From Sclerurus mexicanus (Eukaryota > Chordata > Aves > Passeriformes > Furnariidae), in NCBI GenBank assembly GCA_013396755.1, contig VWZF01002378.1:1134578-1198577 (forward strand): DNA of 64,000 bases. Reading direction: 5' to 3'. Both the position numbers and the translations under genes were made by a program. The notes below the pieces were generated by a model, which did no database searches, was not told the DNA's origin, and saw nothing but the letters and a program-made list of their open reading frames with translations. Position 1 is the stretch's first letter. The number at the start of each line of letters is the position of its first letter. Of this stretch, positions 10,043 through 21,604 are shown in pieces.

Positions 10043-12599
10043 TTTAAGCTAAACCACAGGGTAAAGAAGCTCCTTTTGCAGTTGGGTCTTGCATCTTAAA
10101 CCACTCTGGTTGTTGTCAGACAAGGGCACCTAACATTTGGCTTCCCCGCTGGCATTTCCAGCATCATCTCATTCACATGCTGCTTTATTTTATTTATTTT
10201 TTTCTTAAGACCTAACAACGTACATAAGAGTGGGATACACGTACACAGATTAAATTTGGGGAGAAGGTCCATCAGAAGCCTTGGGTCTCCCTTATTAATA
10301 TTCCCTTTATACAGCCCCATTTCGAGGCCCCAAGTGGAAACAAAGGTAGCAAGCCATCGCATCCCTGCTGCTAGGAAAAAGGAGGGGTGTTTTAATCAAC
10401 CATCCGTGTAGCGCCGCAGCAGAAGGGGCAAAAAGGCGCACATTTAGGACCAGATGCTTCTCCTTTAGATGAAAGGACGATTAAAGCACTTGTGCTGCAA
10501 ACTGCGGCGATGCCTGCGTTACAAACGCAGCAGTGCCTGCCTGGCCCTGCCCTTTCGGGAGCACGGAGCAGACTCTGGGGCTGTGGCAAGGGCACATACA
10601 GAGGTGAGAGGGGGAAAACCAGCAGTGGGGAAAGTTCAGCCCGCACAGGAGAACGTAAACGCTGCATTTGGTGCTCTAAGGAAACCGGCTTCAGTGTCAC
10701 AGCATCCTGTAGGTGCCCTAAAACTTTTCCACCCGGGAAGAAAGGGCACTGATCAAACCCCTATTTGTGGCGCTGCCTATGGGCAGCATAGCTGTGTTTG
10801 CCTTGGGACACCCACGTCTCCACGCGTAGCCAGGAAGGTTGCTCTCAAATACAAGGAAGGATTCTGAAAGAAACCACTGCCCATTAGAAACAATCAGCTG
10901 AATGGTTACAGGACAGCTCCTTCTGCAGTGTAAAACACACAGGACAGTGTTGGGTGCCTGTCAGTTCTTGCTAGAAGAGAGGGCTTTTGTCTACACAGCT
11001 ACAGCACCCCTTCAGTACCTACAGCAGTTTAAAGAGAGCCTGAACATATTCCATTAGAAATACCTGCTGGATAAACATCGCATATATCCATTCCCTAATA
11101 AAATGTTATTTTGAGGTGCTATATTTTTAACTTTATATATCAAAAGGGTTTTTACTGCCTGGACAGCTTTAAAAAGAAAAAATAAAATAAAGGACAGATT
11201 GACGGTTAAGGCAGCATTTCAGTCTTAAAAGGAAACAAAACCCAGGCTCAATTTTTCTTATTGTTCCGCTACTGTGAAGCATCCACGCCCATAAAACTGC
11301 CTGGTACTGATGGAAAGGATTCAGTCTTTACACACAAGACATTTCACCTCTTGCTGGATCCTGAAAAAACCATGATATCCAAGTCTCAAGCAAAGGACAG
11401 TAGTGGCAGTTTCTCAAAAGCAGGAAGAGTTCACAGAAACAAAACAGAAGGCAGAGCTGTTTGTGGGCGATCCAGACATAAAAGAGAGCACATGATATGA
11501 CACGCACTTCACTGTTCAGAGACTAACGCACCAGCCTGCCCAGTCCAGAAACCCTGAACGCTTCTGTCAAGTGCATTTGCCACGTAATAACCTTCCAGAG
11601 ATGCAAAGAACTAATTATAGGAAACCTAATAATGGAAAAGCATAAGCTTTAAAATTACTAATAGATAAAAGACAGGGAGCTAGGAGATGGAATCTTTTGC
11701 ACTGGGCATTCATTTTCTCTTGAAATTTCAGTGTGCTCGGACAAGAAAAATGGGTACAGTTTCCCTTTACATGACAGGAACAATAATTGAGTAGGATTAT
11801 ATGTCATCCATGAAAATACTGTATTTATGCCTCATTGTGATCCGCTCATTGGTTTATGGATCCGAAGTCCCACGGGTAGCGTCACAAATCCACATAATGT
11901 CCCCAAGCAGCGGATTTTGCGTTTGGCTCTGCGTGGCCACTGGCAGGCACAGAAAACAACACAGGCCCAGACAGCTCCCCGGAGAGCACAGAGACACAGC
12001 TCAGGTGGCAAACACAACCTCTGGCCCCCCAGCCCAGAGAGGTGCTCTGACACACAGACCATTTTCTCCCCGCTCGTCAGAGATCTTACACATCGACCAC
12101 TTAGAAGCGTCCAAGATGACTGCGATACGTCTCACGTGTCATAGGGAACCTTTCCTTCTTTTGCCAACAACCCTAATTTTGCCCATTGGGCTACCTAGAG
12201 ATATCGCTACAGCCACAACAAACCTGACACCAGTTATTCTTTCTTTCTTCATACATTAGGAGCAAGCCTGAAGTAGCACGGGAATATGTAATAACCCACC
12301 CCATTTAAGATTTCCTTTGTGGCTTGGTACCAGATCTATACTCCAACTTCCCCCTGGAAATTGAGGGGTTGTTTTTTCCTGGCAGTGCTTTCCTTAGTTA
12401 GCCTTTTAGATGGTCCATTTCCTGAGACAAATACCATTTCTTATTTCATGCCTGCACCAGACTCAGCTAGGCTCCAGTCTTGGGCGAAGCTTTAAGGCAA
12501 TACCATAACAACTCAAAAAGGTAATGGACAGGACTTTATAGCCACTGCTTATACAGATTACACATGTCTGCTGGTAGAGGGAGGTGCACTTTGCTAAAA

Positions 12600-12840
12600 A
12601 GCCTTCCTCATAAATCATTAATTAGGTATTTGCAAAGATCTCAGCTGCCGAATGTTTGAAGCTTTAATGAAGACAGGAGGAGCAGTTACAGGAGTTGTCA
12701 TGTTTCCTCAGACATGCATCTCAAACAATGATTTTGGGTGTTGGTCAATCATTGAAAGTTCCAGTAAACTAATAAAATTCTCCATCCAGCACCCTGGCTC
12801 AATTGTCAGTATAAACACAGTGCTATGCTGCATTTACAAG
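12600..12840. promoter_or_regulatory. Weak candidate conserved noncoding element
   Basis: The block has a cattaattaggtatttgcaa word near 12617-12636, a gctttaatgaag word near 12660 and a gtcaatcattgaaag word near 12742, with no repeats or low-complexity sequence. It has the look of a homeodomain-responsive element. This is only a texture-based guess, and the confidence reflects that. Confidence 0.2.
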
Positions 12841-13621
12841 TGACTGTCACTAGCCTAAAATCATAAGTAATCCAGCAATAACTATTATGCTCCAACTAAA
12901 CAGACTCAAATGGAGAACAGCACCCCAGTGCAGGATCTTTCTGAGGCCCAAAGTACATCTTCACAGCAAAACCCCACCCCTGGCAATAGCTATATGGCAA
13001 TGCTCCTGTCACAGGCAGCAGTGTTTCTGCAAACCACCAAGGATCCCCCCACTAGATCACTGCAGCCAAGCCAGCAAAATGCATGGTTTGCATGATGGAG
13101 CACTGGAATCTCAGCCTTTAAGTTAAAAATCCAAGGGGTCACTTCGCACCAGGAGTACAGAATGTAACGTTATCCCAAAGCACACTAAAATTGGAGCAGC
13201 AATTATTCCAAGAAGGCACTAGCACCAATCCAAAGTGTGACCCCACCAGTGTCAGCAGTAAAGCAGGTGACCCTCTCCTGGCTGGCTTGGCTAACCCTTT
13301 CAACACATGATCTTTGCACACCACGTTTGGTGCTTGAGGTATCAGTTCTTTTTAATGCCAGGAGAATAAAGCAAACACAGTGCTCTAATGAAAGAAGAGT
13401 CCAAAAACGTCTCCCTAGTTGTGAGTGGAAAGACTGATGGCCAAGAAAAGAAGACCCAGAAGTTGAACGCCATCTCAACCTTCAATTTCCCTTTGCTTTA
13501 CCTTTTCTTAAAATAAGATATTTAAAATATTTTGTTAATATAAGTTGATTGACAATCCTGGAACTTGTATTCCTAATATACATAAATATATGGCTCCTAT
13601 TGCACCCTTTCAATTCACTTG

Positions 13622-13932
13622 GGCCAAGTTGGTGAAGGGTCTGGAGAATCTCTCTTATAACAAGAGGCTGAGGGAGCTGGGTCTGTTCAGCCTCAGCACG
13701 AAGTGACTTGAGAGGGAACCTCATTAATGTGTACAAATACCTAAAGGGTGGGTGTAAAAAGGATGGAACCAGGCTTTCCTTGGTGCTGCCAAGCAGTAGC
13801 ACAAGAGGCAGAACATTCAAGAACCATCTGGGTACAATCCTGTGCCTTGTGCTCTGGGATGACCCTGCTTGAGCAGGGAGGTTGGACCAGAAAACCTAAT
13901 GTGGGGTCCTTTCCAACCCGACTCATTCTGTG
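13622..13932 (+). mobile_element. CR1 LINE 3' end with internal deletion
   Basis: It begins with the CR1 passage 'ccaagttggtgaagggtctgg', then 'aagaggctgagggagctggg' and 'tctgttcagcctcagcacgaag'. It continues with 'aatgtgtacaaatacctaaagg' and 'gcacaagaggcagaac', after which it jumps directly to 'attcaagaaccatctggg'. It then proceeds with 'ctgcttgagcagggaggttgg' and 'tcctttccaacc', and ends in an ATTCTGTG unit near 13924-13931. Compared with the usual CR1 order, about 130 bases (the block with the first-strand 'ggttccgtctgaacataagg' region and the 'aacaggctgcccagagagg' region) are missing at about 13813-13816. It is a 5'-truncated and internally deleted copy. Confidence 0.9.
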
Positions 13933-13934
13933 AA

Positions 13935-14385
13935 ATCAAGTGAGAGAAATGTTGGAAATCTTACTCAGGCAAAATACATATCCACTGGAGCCAGGGAAAT
14001 TTTCTGTATTGCCCTGGCCCCTTTTGTTAAGAATGAAAAACCAAACCCCAGTGCCATTTCGTAATGGTCTTATGAAAAGCTGTAAGCAGGACTGCCTGTG
14101 TACCATGCAAACTGAAGAACAAGGGGTGCCTGTGGCCTTTCAGGGTTTTGGGAATGTGTTTAGACTTATATAAGATATTATTTGTCTTAACTGATTTCTA
14201 CAGAGGTGTGAATGGCTCCAAAGAAGGCACATCCTCACCCCCAATTTTTCTCCCAGGTCCCATTATATCTTGAGCATCCCCATCCTGGACAACAAACCTC
14301 CCCACCAAGGCCTGGAGGGCTTAGCCGGGTGCACCCATCGAGGACCCAGCACTGCAAGGGTTAAAAAGTGGCCTTTTCCACCCAG
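13935..14385. other. Noncoding segment, nothing recognised
   Basis: Mixed composition downstream of the CR1. One short frame (13940-14173, +) has no recognisable product. No other feature is seen. Confidence 0.6.
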
Positions 14386-14389
14386 CAGG

Positions 14390-14840
14390 CCACTCTGACT
14401 CCTTTGAAGCCATTAGTCTATTGTATAAATCCCTCCTAGTTTTGAGGATTACAGAATAAATACATTGTAATGGCTCTGTAGGAACCTGGCCCGGGGGGTC
14501 ACCCTGACTTGAGTTGGTGCATTATGCCCCAAGTGACAAAAATCGAAGCACATTAAATGCCTCATGAATGTGAAATGTCCAGAGTTTTAATCTCAGGAGC
14601 TTTGCAGCCCCCCAGTTCGTCCCGAATGCCGCCTCAATCCACACCGCAGCCTGATTAGAGAGGGGCTGCCTTCAGCTGACACATTTGCACCAGGCGAACC
14701 CACAGAGTTCCAGATTTAGAGCAATAATTGCTCCGTGTGTGTTGAGGTGGGGCTTATCCAGCTGTTTGCATTATGGGAGAGCACATCCAATCAAGACATG
14801 CATAATTTATGCAGAAAAAATTTCTCTTCTATTAAAGGAA
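14390..14840. promoter_or_regulatory. Candidate conserved noncoding element with a perfect palindrome
   Basis: Non-repetitive block containing 'ccattagtctattgtata', 'gtgacaaaaatcgaagc', a gcagcctgattagag word and 'agagcaataattgctcc' near 14720. It ends with the odd-length perfect palindrome TGCATAATTTATGCA at 14799-14813. The palindrome resembles paired POU/homeodomain half-sites (TGCATAA and its complement). The mixture of TAAT cores, ATTGT and TGCAT words is typical of developmental enhancers. Sequence identity between species was not testable here, so function is inferred. Confidence 0.3.
14799..14813. promoter_or_regulatory. 15-base perfect odd palindrome, POU/homeodomain-like
   Basis: TGCATAA and TTATGCA flank a single central T. 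Each half contains a TGCAT-type POU-specific word and an ATAA/TTAT homeodomain-like word. Dimeric binding is possible, but a palindrome of this length in 64 kb of AT-rich DNA may be chance. Confidence 0.35.
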
Positions 14841-14844
14841 AATC

Positions 14845-17800
14845 TTTCAAAAAGTGGGTTGGTCTAACAAGACACTTACAGACCCGTCATAGCTGAATGA
14901 CACCAAATAACTACACCATTTCACTCCACTTGCCTCCAGGTGAGAAAGATATTAATGGAATTTACGAGCAAGGAGAATAACTTATAAACTTATCAGACTC
15001 CCTTCAAGGCTGTCACCTGACAAATCATCTTAAAGCAACTCTGCCCTCTTGGGTGAAAGAAAAAGGAAAAAGAAAGGACATCCTTTCACTCTCCAGCCAT
15101 TAATTTAGGCAGTGAAAATAGAATTTCTGCGGTCTCTCTTACCCTCTGCTCTGCCTCATTCTGTTTCTGTTTCTCTTTTCTTTTTGTAAGCCAGCAGAGC
15201 TTTGTGGCAACGTGCAAGTGCCTGGCTTTCACAGGTAAATTCTGGCTGATTTTATCTATTGCTCAGCTTACTCTGCATTAGTTGGACTTTCCACTAGATA
15301 TTCTGGTCAAGTTTTTGTTTTTTACCAAGAGAGTTTTCATTCCTGGCAGACACCCCAGTAGCACTTACTGAAGAATGAAGGAGAAAAGGAATGTAAGAAT
15401 TGCTGCCATTTAGTATCTGAAAAAGTTGATAGCAACTGAAAAATACTGACATTTGCACAGACACACAAACATATGCTACAGTATTTGGCTGTTTGCTTTG
15501 TTGCGTTTGTTAATCTTTTCATTAAAAGTGTTCATAAAATTATTGTGATTTTTAACAATTATTTAATTGTGTTTTTTAATTTAACTATCCCCCTAGGGAC
15601 TTACCCACTGCACCCCATCTCATAAATATAAACCTTTGACATTTTGGAAGAAACAAGCACACATTCCGTTAAATTACATTTGAAGAAACACTTCAAAAGT
15701 TGAATTGCACTTTGCGTTGTTGCACTAGGGCTCTTCTTTACTCCTACATTTACATTAGGCAGTTGCTAATTTTAAAGGAACTTCTTGAATTTATTCTCTA
15801 CGCATTTGCTGTAGAAAAACAAGTGTTTCTCCCCAAGCCAAAGCCTTGCAAAATCACACGGCAGGGGATGTTCTCAGCCAGTCTGACATCTCGCTCCAGT
15901 AGCACTGGAACACGTCCTTATCCCAGCGGGGATGGGAATGCACCGAAGCCTCTCTCATCACCAGAACGATTCCCCCCACTCTTGCCTCATCTCGTCTCTG
16001 CCTCCCAAAGATTCTAAGAAACACCAACCTTGCTCAAAAAAATAAAGGAGAAAATGATGTCTTCATATCCCCCCTTTCTTGCCCACCCAGTGGCACCGGC
16101 ACAACGCCCCTGGACGAGCAGGTAACTTGGCAGGTTGGAACCAGGTCTCAGAGTGCATCTCCCCTGCAAAACGATGGAGAAGAGCCCAAGCAAGTGCAGC
16201 CACACTGGTGAACAGCCCACCTGGGCACAGCTTGGCCGCTTTGTGGTCCTCAGCTGCCCCCTTCACGTGGCATCGCTCCGAGCCACGTGCCTCACCTTGC
16301 TCTGCTTTGTGTTACCCTGAGCAACTCCCCGGTTATTTCCCAAACCGGGGTAAGAACCTTGCTGGGCTTCCAAAGGCGCTGGGAGCTTTCCATAAGCACG
16401 GAGGACTGCTCCCTGTGCGGAACAATGAGTACCCAGCACACGGCTCACCCAGCCCCTCGGGCTGCGGGACTGAGGAGTCAAGCAAAGAGCAAGATCACAA
16501 GCCTCTCACGCTGCAGTGATTTTATTTCAATCCAGCGCTCCATTTCTCCTCTCCTTGCTACAGATGAGTCCATGTTTATTAAGGAACTCCATTAGTCATC
16601 CACCCCCACTGCCTCCACCTAGCTGCAAAAATGTCTTTTCCTCCAGGGCTATAGCAGCAGCTGGCACACTATTTCTTTCTGAGGTGTAGCCAAATAATGG
16701 CCTTTTGGAGGGGGATCTGTTTCATCTCTTTTCTCCATATGTTCCTTTCAATTGAGGGGCTTAATACACTCATTTTCACAGTAGCTACCTAAGTGTTTTT
16801 CCTTTTTTTGTGTCTATTACTGAAATGAATAAATGTGCACAAGGCAATGAGGCACGAGTCAGGTCAATACGCTAGACCTTCCTTTCGGCAGTGTTTTTCC
16901 AGGAGACCTGCAGAGAGGGGGGTTCATCTGTGCCAGAAGTTGACCCCCTTGTTTGGGGCACAGGAAGGTTAGTCACGTTTTGTCTGAGACAAGAGAACAG
17001 TCTTGCTCCAACAATATACGAGCACTTTTCCCAAATGGATGCAGCATCCCTGGTCCAGAGTACAGCATTTGCTATAGTAAAACTACTTCATTTGGGGCTA
17101 CAACTTTTTACCAGGGCACAGCAAAGCAGAGCAGACAACTTGGCAAGCACTAAGAATGCAAACAGATAGCTAGCCGGGTAATGCTGAAAATACTGGGGCA
17201 GGAACAAACAGCTGTATAGTGGTAACATCATTTTCTAAGAAATTAAGGTAGATCAGTGTGATGAATTAAGAAAAAGCAGTGAAACAACTAGCGAGGACGC
17301 TGGAATCCGAGGTGATGAAGTACATAAATTGTGGAGGGATTTGAGGAGACTGACATGGGAACAGCACAGGTTTCAGAAGATAAATCTTTGTGGCGATATT
17401 TTACATGGAGGAAATGTGAAAGTTGAGGAGGCCACAGAGGAGAATGAAGGCATCACTATGAGGGATTGCAGGACTCAGACTGTCACTGCCCACAGTGATG
17501 GGATCAAAATTCGCAGGGTTCCATTTTACTTCGGAGTAGGATGAAGGAAATGCTCCCTAATCTGCCCAAAACTGCTGCAGCCTATTCTGGCAGGACATTA
17601 AGGCACTCACTGCCAAACGCCAGGTGTCCTGCTTTTCCTCTGCAGAACTAGGAATCATGGATCTTTATTTATGGACAACGCAAACAGATCACTCAAAATA
17701 AGCCAAACAGGGGAAAAGCCCCAGGTCACGCCCCAGAGAACTCAGAGCCTCGAGAGGGGACACACGAACACATTTGGAAATATCTGAGGCATGCCAAGAT

Positions 17801-19135
17801 GCATTTCCTACACCATTCAGAACTAACTCCACTGCTCAATCTGCACTCCCTGCAGCATGGCTTGTGAAGAGAAAACAAATGGCATACCAGACCACGCAGA
17901 GAAGCAATATGGTTACCAGCGAAACATTTATTAGCTTCGGAAAAGAAACACGAAGGCTCCTTTTCAGAATTTCACCCTCTCCTTGCTATCCTCTCCTCTC
18001 GTACATCATTTTCCTTGCCTGGGCTGATATTTTACAGCTACACAAAGCTGTAGTTTATTTAAAGTGGCATTTTATAGTGAAATTTTATTTTATAGTGAAA
18101 TCTCGCTCCCATTATTTAAAAGCAACTATCCTAAGTCTCAAAAGCAAGACAATAAACGCAACCTCCAGAACAGGCTCCAACAATACCACAGGTCTTGAGT
18201 TTATCCTCATCAGCTGAGGTCACCTCATCACTCAGAAGAACTGTATCCAAGTGAAGACAAGGGGACAGGAAATATAGCCACCCCCACCAAGTAACAATAA
18301 ATTCCATTTTCTCTGCAGCGCTATTATGTATTTCCCCCTCATAGTTCATACTTTTCATTTATATTCCCTTAGCTCCCACTGGCTGGGCTTTTAATGTTTC
18401 TTATACCAAAGGTTCTCCAGATTTTATTTTTTTTTTTGCTTTCTACCCAAAACTACCTGTTCCCTCTGTACCTTATGCTCTTTCATTGCATCCTGTCCAC
18501 CTCAGGCAACTCTTTCTGCTCCTCTGGCACAGCATCACAGGGTGGAAGCTGAATAATAAACACGCCTAACACACAAAACCACTACTCAATCAGTGGACTT
18601 GCTGTCAGTACATACACTGGCTATTCAGCTGTTTCCAGAGATCCTGAAAAAGCTCTGGAAATTCATGCTATTAACATACTCTGGAAGGAGGGAAAATTCC
18701 CATCAGAGGCCTTAAACAACCCCACAGTACTGCCTCCGACCATCAGCCCCTTCCAGCCTCCGTGGCGCTTCTAGGGTTTGCATCTTTTTCCAGCTTGTCC
18801 AGGTTTAAATCCAAGAGAAAGGTCTCAACTCCCGCTCTCTCTGCGTGAACGGAGCAGCGTGGGAAGGAGCCTTCACAAACAGCACACATAATGCCAAGGA
18901 GAGAGAAGAACAACCAAGGAGACGACTCATTGCATTGGCTCCTCCATTTCTCTGGCAGGACTCCCTGGCTTCACTCAGAATATGACTGACTTTCTTGCTT
19001 TCAACATTTTCTTCCATTTCGAAATATTTCACTCATTAGCAGCCTTCCTTATGCTCAGAACAGGAGATAGCAACCAAGTTCTCCTCTATCCTAACTGCTA
19101 AATGCTCTGGAAAAGCTGCCCTTTTCACCAGGCAT
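14845..19135. other. Long noncoding segment, no gene seen
   Basis: Over 4 kb with no recognisable exon, RNA or transposon. Bases 15530-15590 are very AT-rich. Bases 15880-16500 are GC-richer and produce overlapping frames on both strands (up to 146 codons, 16079-16519), none with a domain. A 15-base direct repeat lies at 18069-18101. A T-run lies at about 18427-18437. The frame at 17774-18217 (147 codons, +) has no recognisable product. Confidence 0.55.
18069..18101 (+). repeat. Short direct repeat (15 bases, twice)
   Basis: The word attttatagtgaaat occurs at 18069-18083 and 18087-18101, separated by ttt. This is a recent local duplication. No function is suggested. Confidence 0.8.
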
Positions 19136-19139
19136 CTTC

Positions 19140-19560
19140 CCAGGATTTTGGCTCTCCTTGTTTCGTCCTCCCTCTCCGGTGAATCTCACCTGCCCTCGGA
19201 TGTTTGCATACTGTTTCCTAGGCTGATGATTCACACACAGCCCTTTGCCATCATCCTCAGCCCTGCCTCTCTATCACACACCTTCCCCTCAGCTCTCACT
19301 TACCTGGTTCCTTCAGCTCCAGCTTCCTCCAAGCTTATTTTTCACTCACTCCTCTCTTTTTCTCCAGAAAGTGTGCCCCTATCCCAAACACTGATGCCTC
19401 TTCGATTTCAACATCATCCAAAAGCCACCCTCTGGGTTTCATACTCTCACTTTTTCTCACTTTCCCCTGAAGCACCTTTGGGTCTCTTTCACATGCACTG
19501 CCCCATTTCAGTCCTGACTAGGGAAAACCTCCAGAACTGTTTCATTTGACCCTGTTAAAA
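19140..19560 (+). other. Pyrimidine-skewed stretch of unknown origin
   Basis: Strongly C+T-biased on the plus strand over about 400 bases, giving an uninterrupted but low-information 133-codon frame rich in Leu, Ser and Pro. The skew suggests an old element with a purine-rich strand (for example a LINE 3' UTR read antisense) or a neutral polypyrimidine-rich region. I do not recognise a family. The frame itself is not a convincing gene. Confidence 0.35.
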
Positions 19561-19564
19561 TAAC

Positions 19565-20895
19565 CTTCATCAGACCTCACTGCTCTCTTCCCATGTGTAG
19601 CTGGAACAAACACAAACATCTAAGTTGTGAATTTAAAGCTTTCTAGCTCAGATTCTCCTTCGACTCCCCCACTTAGTCATGCCTTCTGGCATTCCTTCTC
19701 CACCAGCTCCTGGACAGGAAATCAGTGCAATGCACTGTGCTTTGTAAGGTCTCCTAACACAAGAAGTCTCCATGTTTAAGCTTTTCCTGAGGACCATCCT
19801 CTGTCATGCTCCATGTAAACTGTCCCTATCGAGCCTTTCTCTAATCCCTCCTGGTATCTCCCATCTCACAGATTGCTTGTTGCTACAACTACTGATGCAA
19901 TGAACATTTGACCCCATAAACACATCACCACTACCAGCACTTCCTAGCGGAAATTGCAGTGATGACACACTGCCCTCCAAAACAAAGCCTACAGAAGGCA
20001 GGGACGCCTTCCCAAAGCTACCCCAAGCCAGACCAGGAAAGCAATTTCTTACCACATTGAAACCCCAGCCTCCAAGAAAGACTGTCCTATGGACACGACC
20101 AAAGACAGCAGCAACTCTTTGGATGAGGACTAACTGCCCACCCAAGGGAGACGGTCACCATGCAGCAAGATCATCACCCTGCACTAAAAACCAACCCTCC
20201 TTGTTCCTCTTCCAAGCAATTCGAGGGAAAGACACAGCAAAGACGTGGAAGAGGTGAGAGCGTTCATGATTCTGGCTGGATGGGACTGTGGCAACCCAAG
20301 GACGCGCAGCAAAAAGCGAGGCGGGATCTGCCAATCGTTCACCGGCTTTGCCAGGATAAAAAAGGCAAAGGACCCCTCGCTCCCCCCGCAGCACTATCTC
20401 ATGTGAGTGCTCTTGTAAAACAACTCACACAGAAACACAGGATTTGTAAGATCAGGCTGGCTTGTTTCCAAAACACACACTCAGTGCAGAAAGCTGCGAG
20501 AGAAAGAATAGGTACCGAGAGCAATGTGGGAGATTACTGCCCTGACACATCCACAGCGGGACGATTTGAGGGGGGGAAAAACCTGGCTGAGCTACTCAGG
20601 ATAATTTATTGGTATTATTTTTACTGGGATAACAAACAGATAAATACACCCTACTGCAACTGAAATAAACCCAGGAACTGCGATGCACCTGAAGCTATCA
20701 ACCAAAAACCCAGTGCATCACAGCGTAACTCACAGGCTGACAGCTGATTTCAAATATCAGCAAAAGTCCACGTTATTGACCGACCACTCCTGGAATGCGG
20801 TTTCAAAAAGAACAAAGCGGCATTTTTACTCCACTGCAACGCAAAATAAATGTGCTTGAACTTCTCCTTTGACTTATTTTTTACAAATAGGTAAC
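19565..20895. other. Noncoding segment, nothing recognised
   Basis: Continues the moderately pyrimidine-rich character to about 19800, then becomes mixed. Overlapping frames occur at 20155-20663 (+ and -), up to 167 codons, with no domain. No repeat is identified. Confidence 0.55.
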
Positions 20896-20899
20896 AAAA

Positions 20900-21600
20900 A
20901 ACTTAAGGGGGCTTCCCATTTCATTAAAGAAAACACTTGGCACCTGGGGGGCAGGCTAGCCATTGCTAATTAGGGATTTTAGACAGTGTTTACATAAACT
21001 GCACGAGGTTCTGATGAACCAAGGCGGAAAAAACCCATAATGTTCCAAGTCTGCTCTCGGTTCGCCAACCCTGCTCACTTTGGAGTGAAATTCCATAAGT
21101 AAAGGTGAGGTTTTCCAGGCTGGGATAGATGCAGGGAGGGGTGGTGTGACTTATTCATGGCAAAATGGGCTTTTCTGTGCCAGGCCAGAGGTACTTCCAG
21201 GCATTTAACACAGTCTGCCAAGCATGTGGGAGGGTCTTTAATGACTCTGATAAAAACCCCAGCCATCTATTTTGAGTCTCCTTACTCTTAATGAATTATT
21301 TTTATTTTAGCTACAGCCATTTATTTTTAAAAGATGCATTTAAAAACTGAAGAATGATATACGCAGTGAACCTGCTATAATCCCACGAAAACATTTTCCC
21401 AAATTAGCCATTTATTTATACTCATTTAACTAGCATTTATTTTTTAAAATCTGCTGCTACATTTGGCATGTAAATGTCTGTTTTGATGCCTGCTTCATGC
21501 AGTAATTTTCAGGCCACATAATGTATTACTTTAATATCCTCAGACTAGATTGCAGTTAGATAATATGTTCAAATATAAACAACGCATTTTCAGGGCAGCT
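20900..21600. promoter_or_regulatory. Candidate conserved noncoding element pair
   Basis: Two AT-rich non-repetitive stretches. The first (20900-21040) has 'catttcattaaagaaaac', 'cattgctaattaggg' and 'gtgtttacataaactgc'. The second (21280-21600) has 'ttaatgaattatttttatt', 'cccaaattagccatttat' and a run of TTTATTT/ATTTATT words. This dense packing of ATTA/TAAT and forkhead-like (GTTTACATAAA) words without simple-repeat structure is what vertebrate conserved enhancers usually look like. It is inference without a comparison, and AT-rich neutral DNA can mimic it. Confidence 0.3.
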
Positions 21601-21604
21601 TTCT

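Larger units (their letters stand above)
9720..13610. other. Long noncoding segment, no gene seen
   Basis: Nearly 4 kb between two CR1 copies. It holds a small tandem duplication (9989-10042), an AT-rich patch near 11090-11190 and a GC-richer patch near 11860-12140. Bases 12600-12840 have a TAAT-rich, enhancer-like texture. Open frames of up to 152 codons occur on both strands. None has a known domain, and the frame at 12910-13095 (+), although compositionally protein-like, has no splice or initiation context that sets it apart. Confidence 0.55.

Noticed and set aside
12473..12500. MIR-like word (gtcttgggcgaag)
   Set aside because: Single word without the neighbouring MIR words.
12872..13095. 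Polar Gln/Ser-rich open frame starting near an ATG at 12910
   Set aside because: Reads like protein, but CA-rich noncoding DNA naturally yields Gln/Ser/Thr/Pro-rich frames. No splice or initiation context, no family.
17180..17620. Possible old LINE-like purine-rich stretch
   Set aside because: No ordered set of family words recognised, and the translated frames are broken.
20160..20663. 167-codon plus-strand frame
   Set aside because: Compositional. Peptide shows no domain, and frames on the other strand are open as well.
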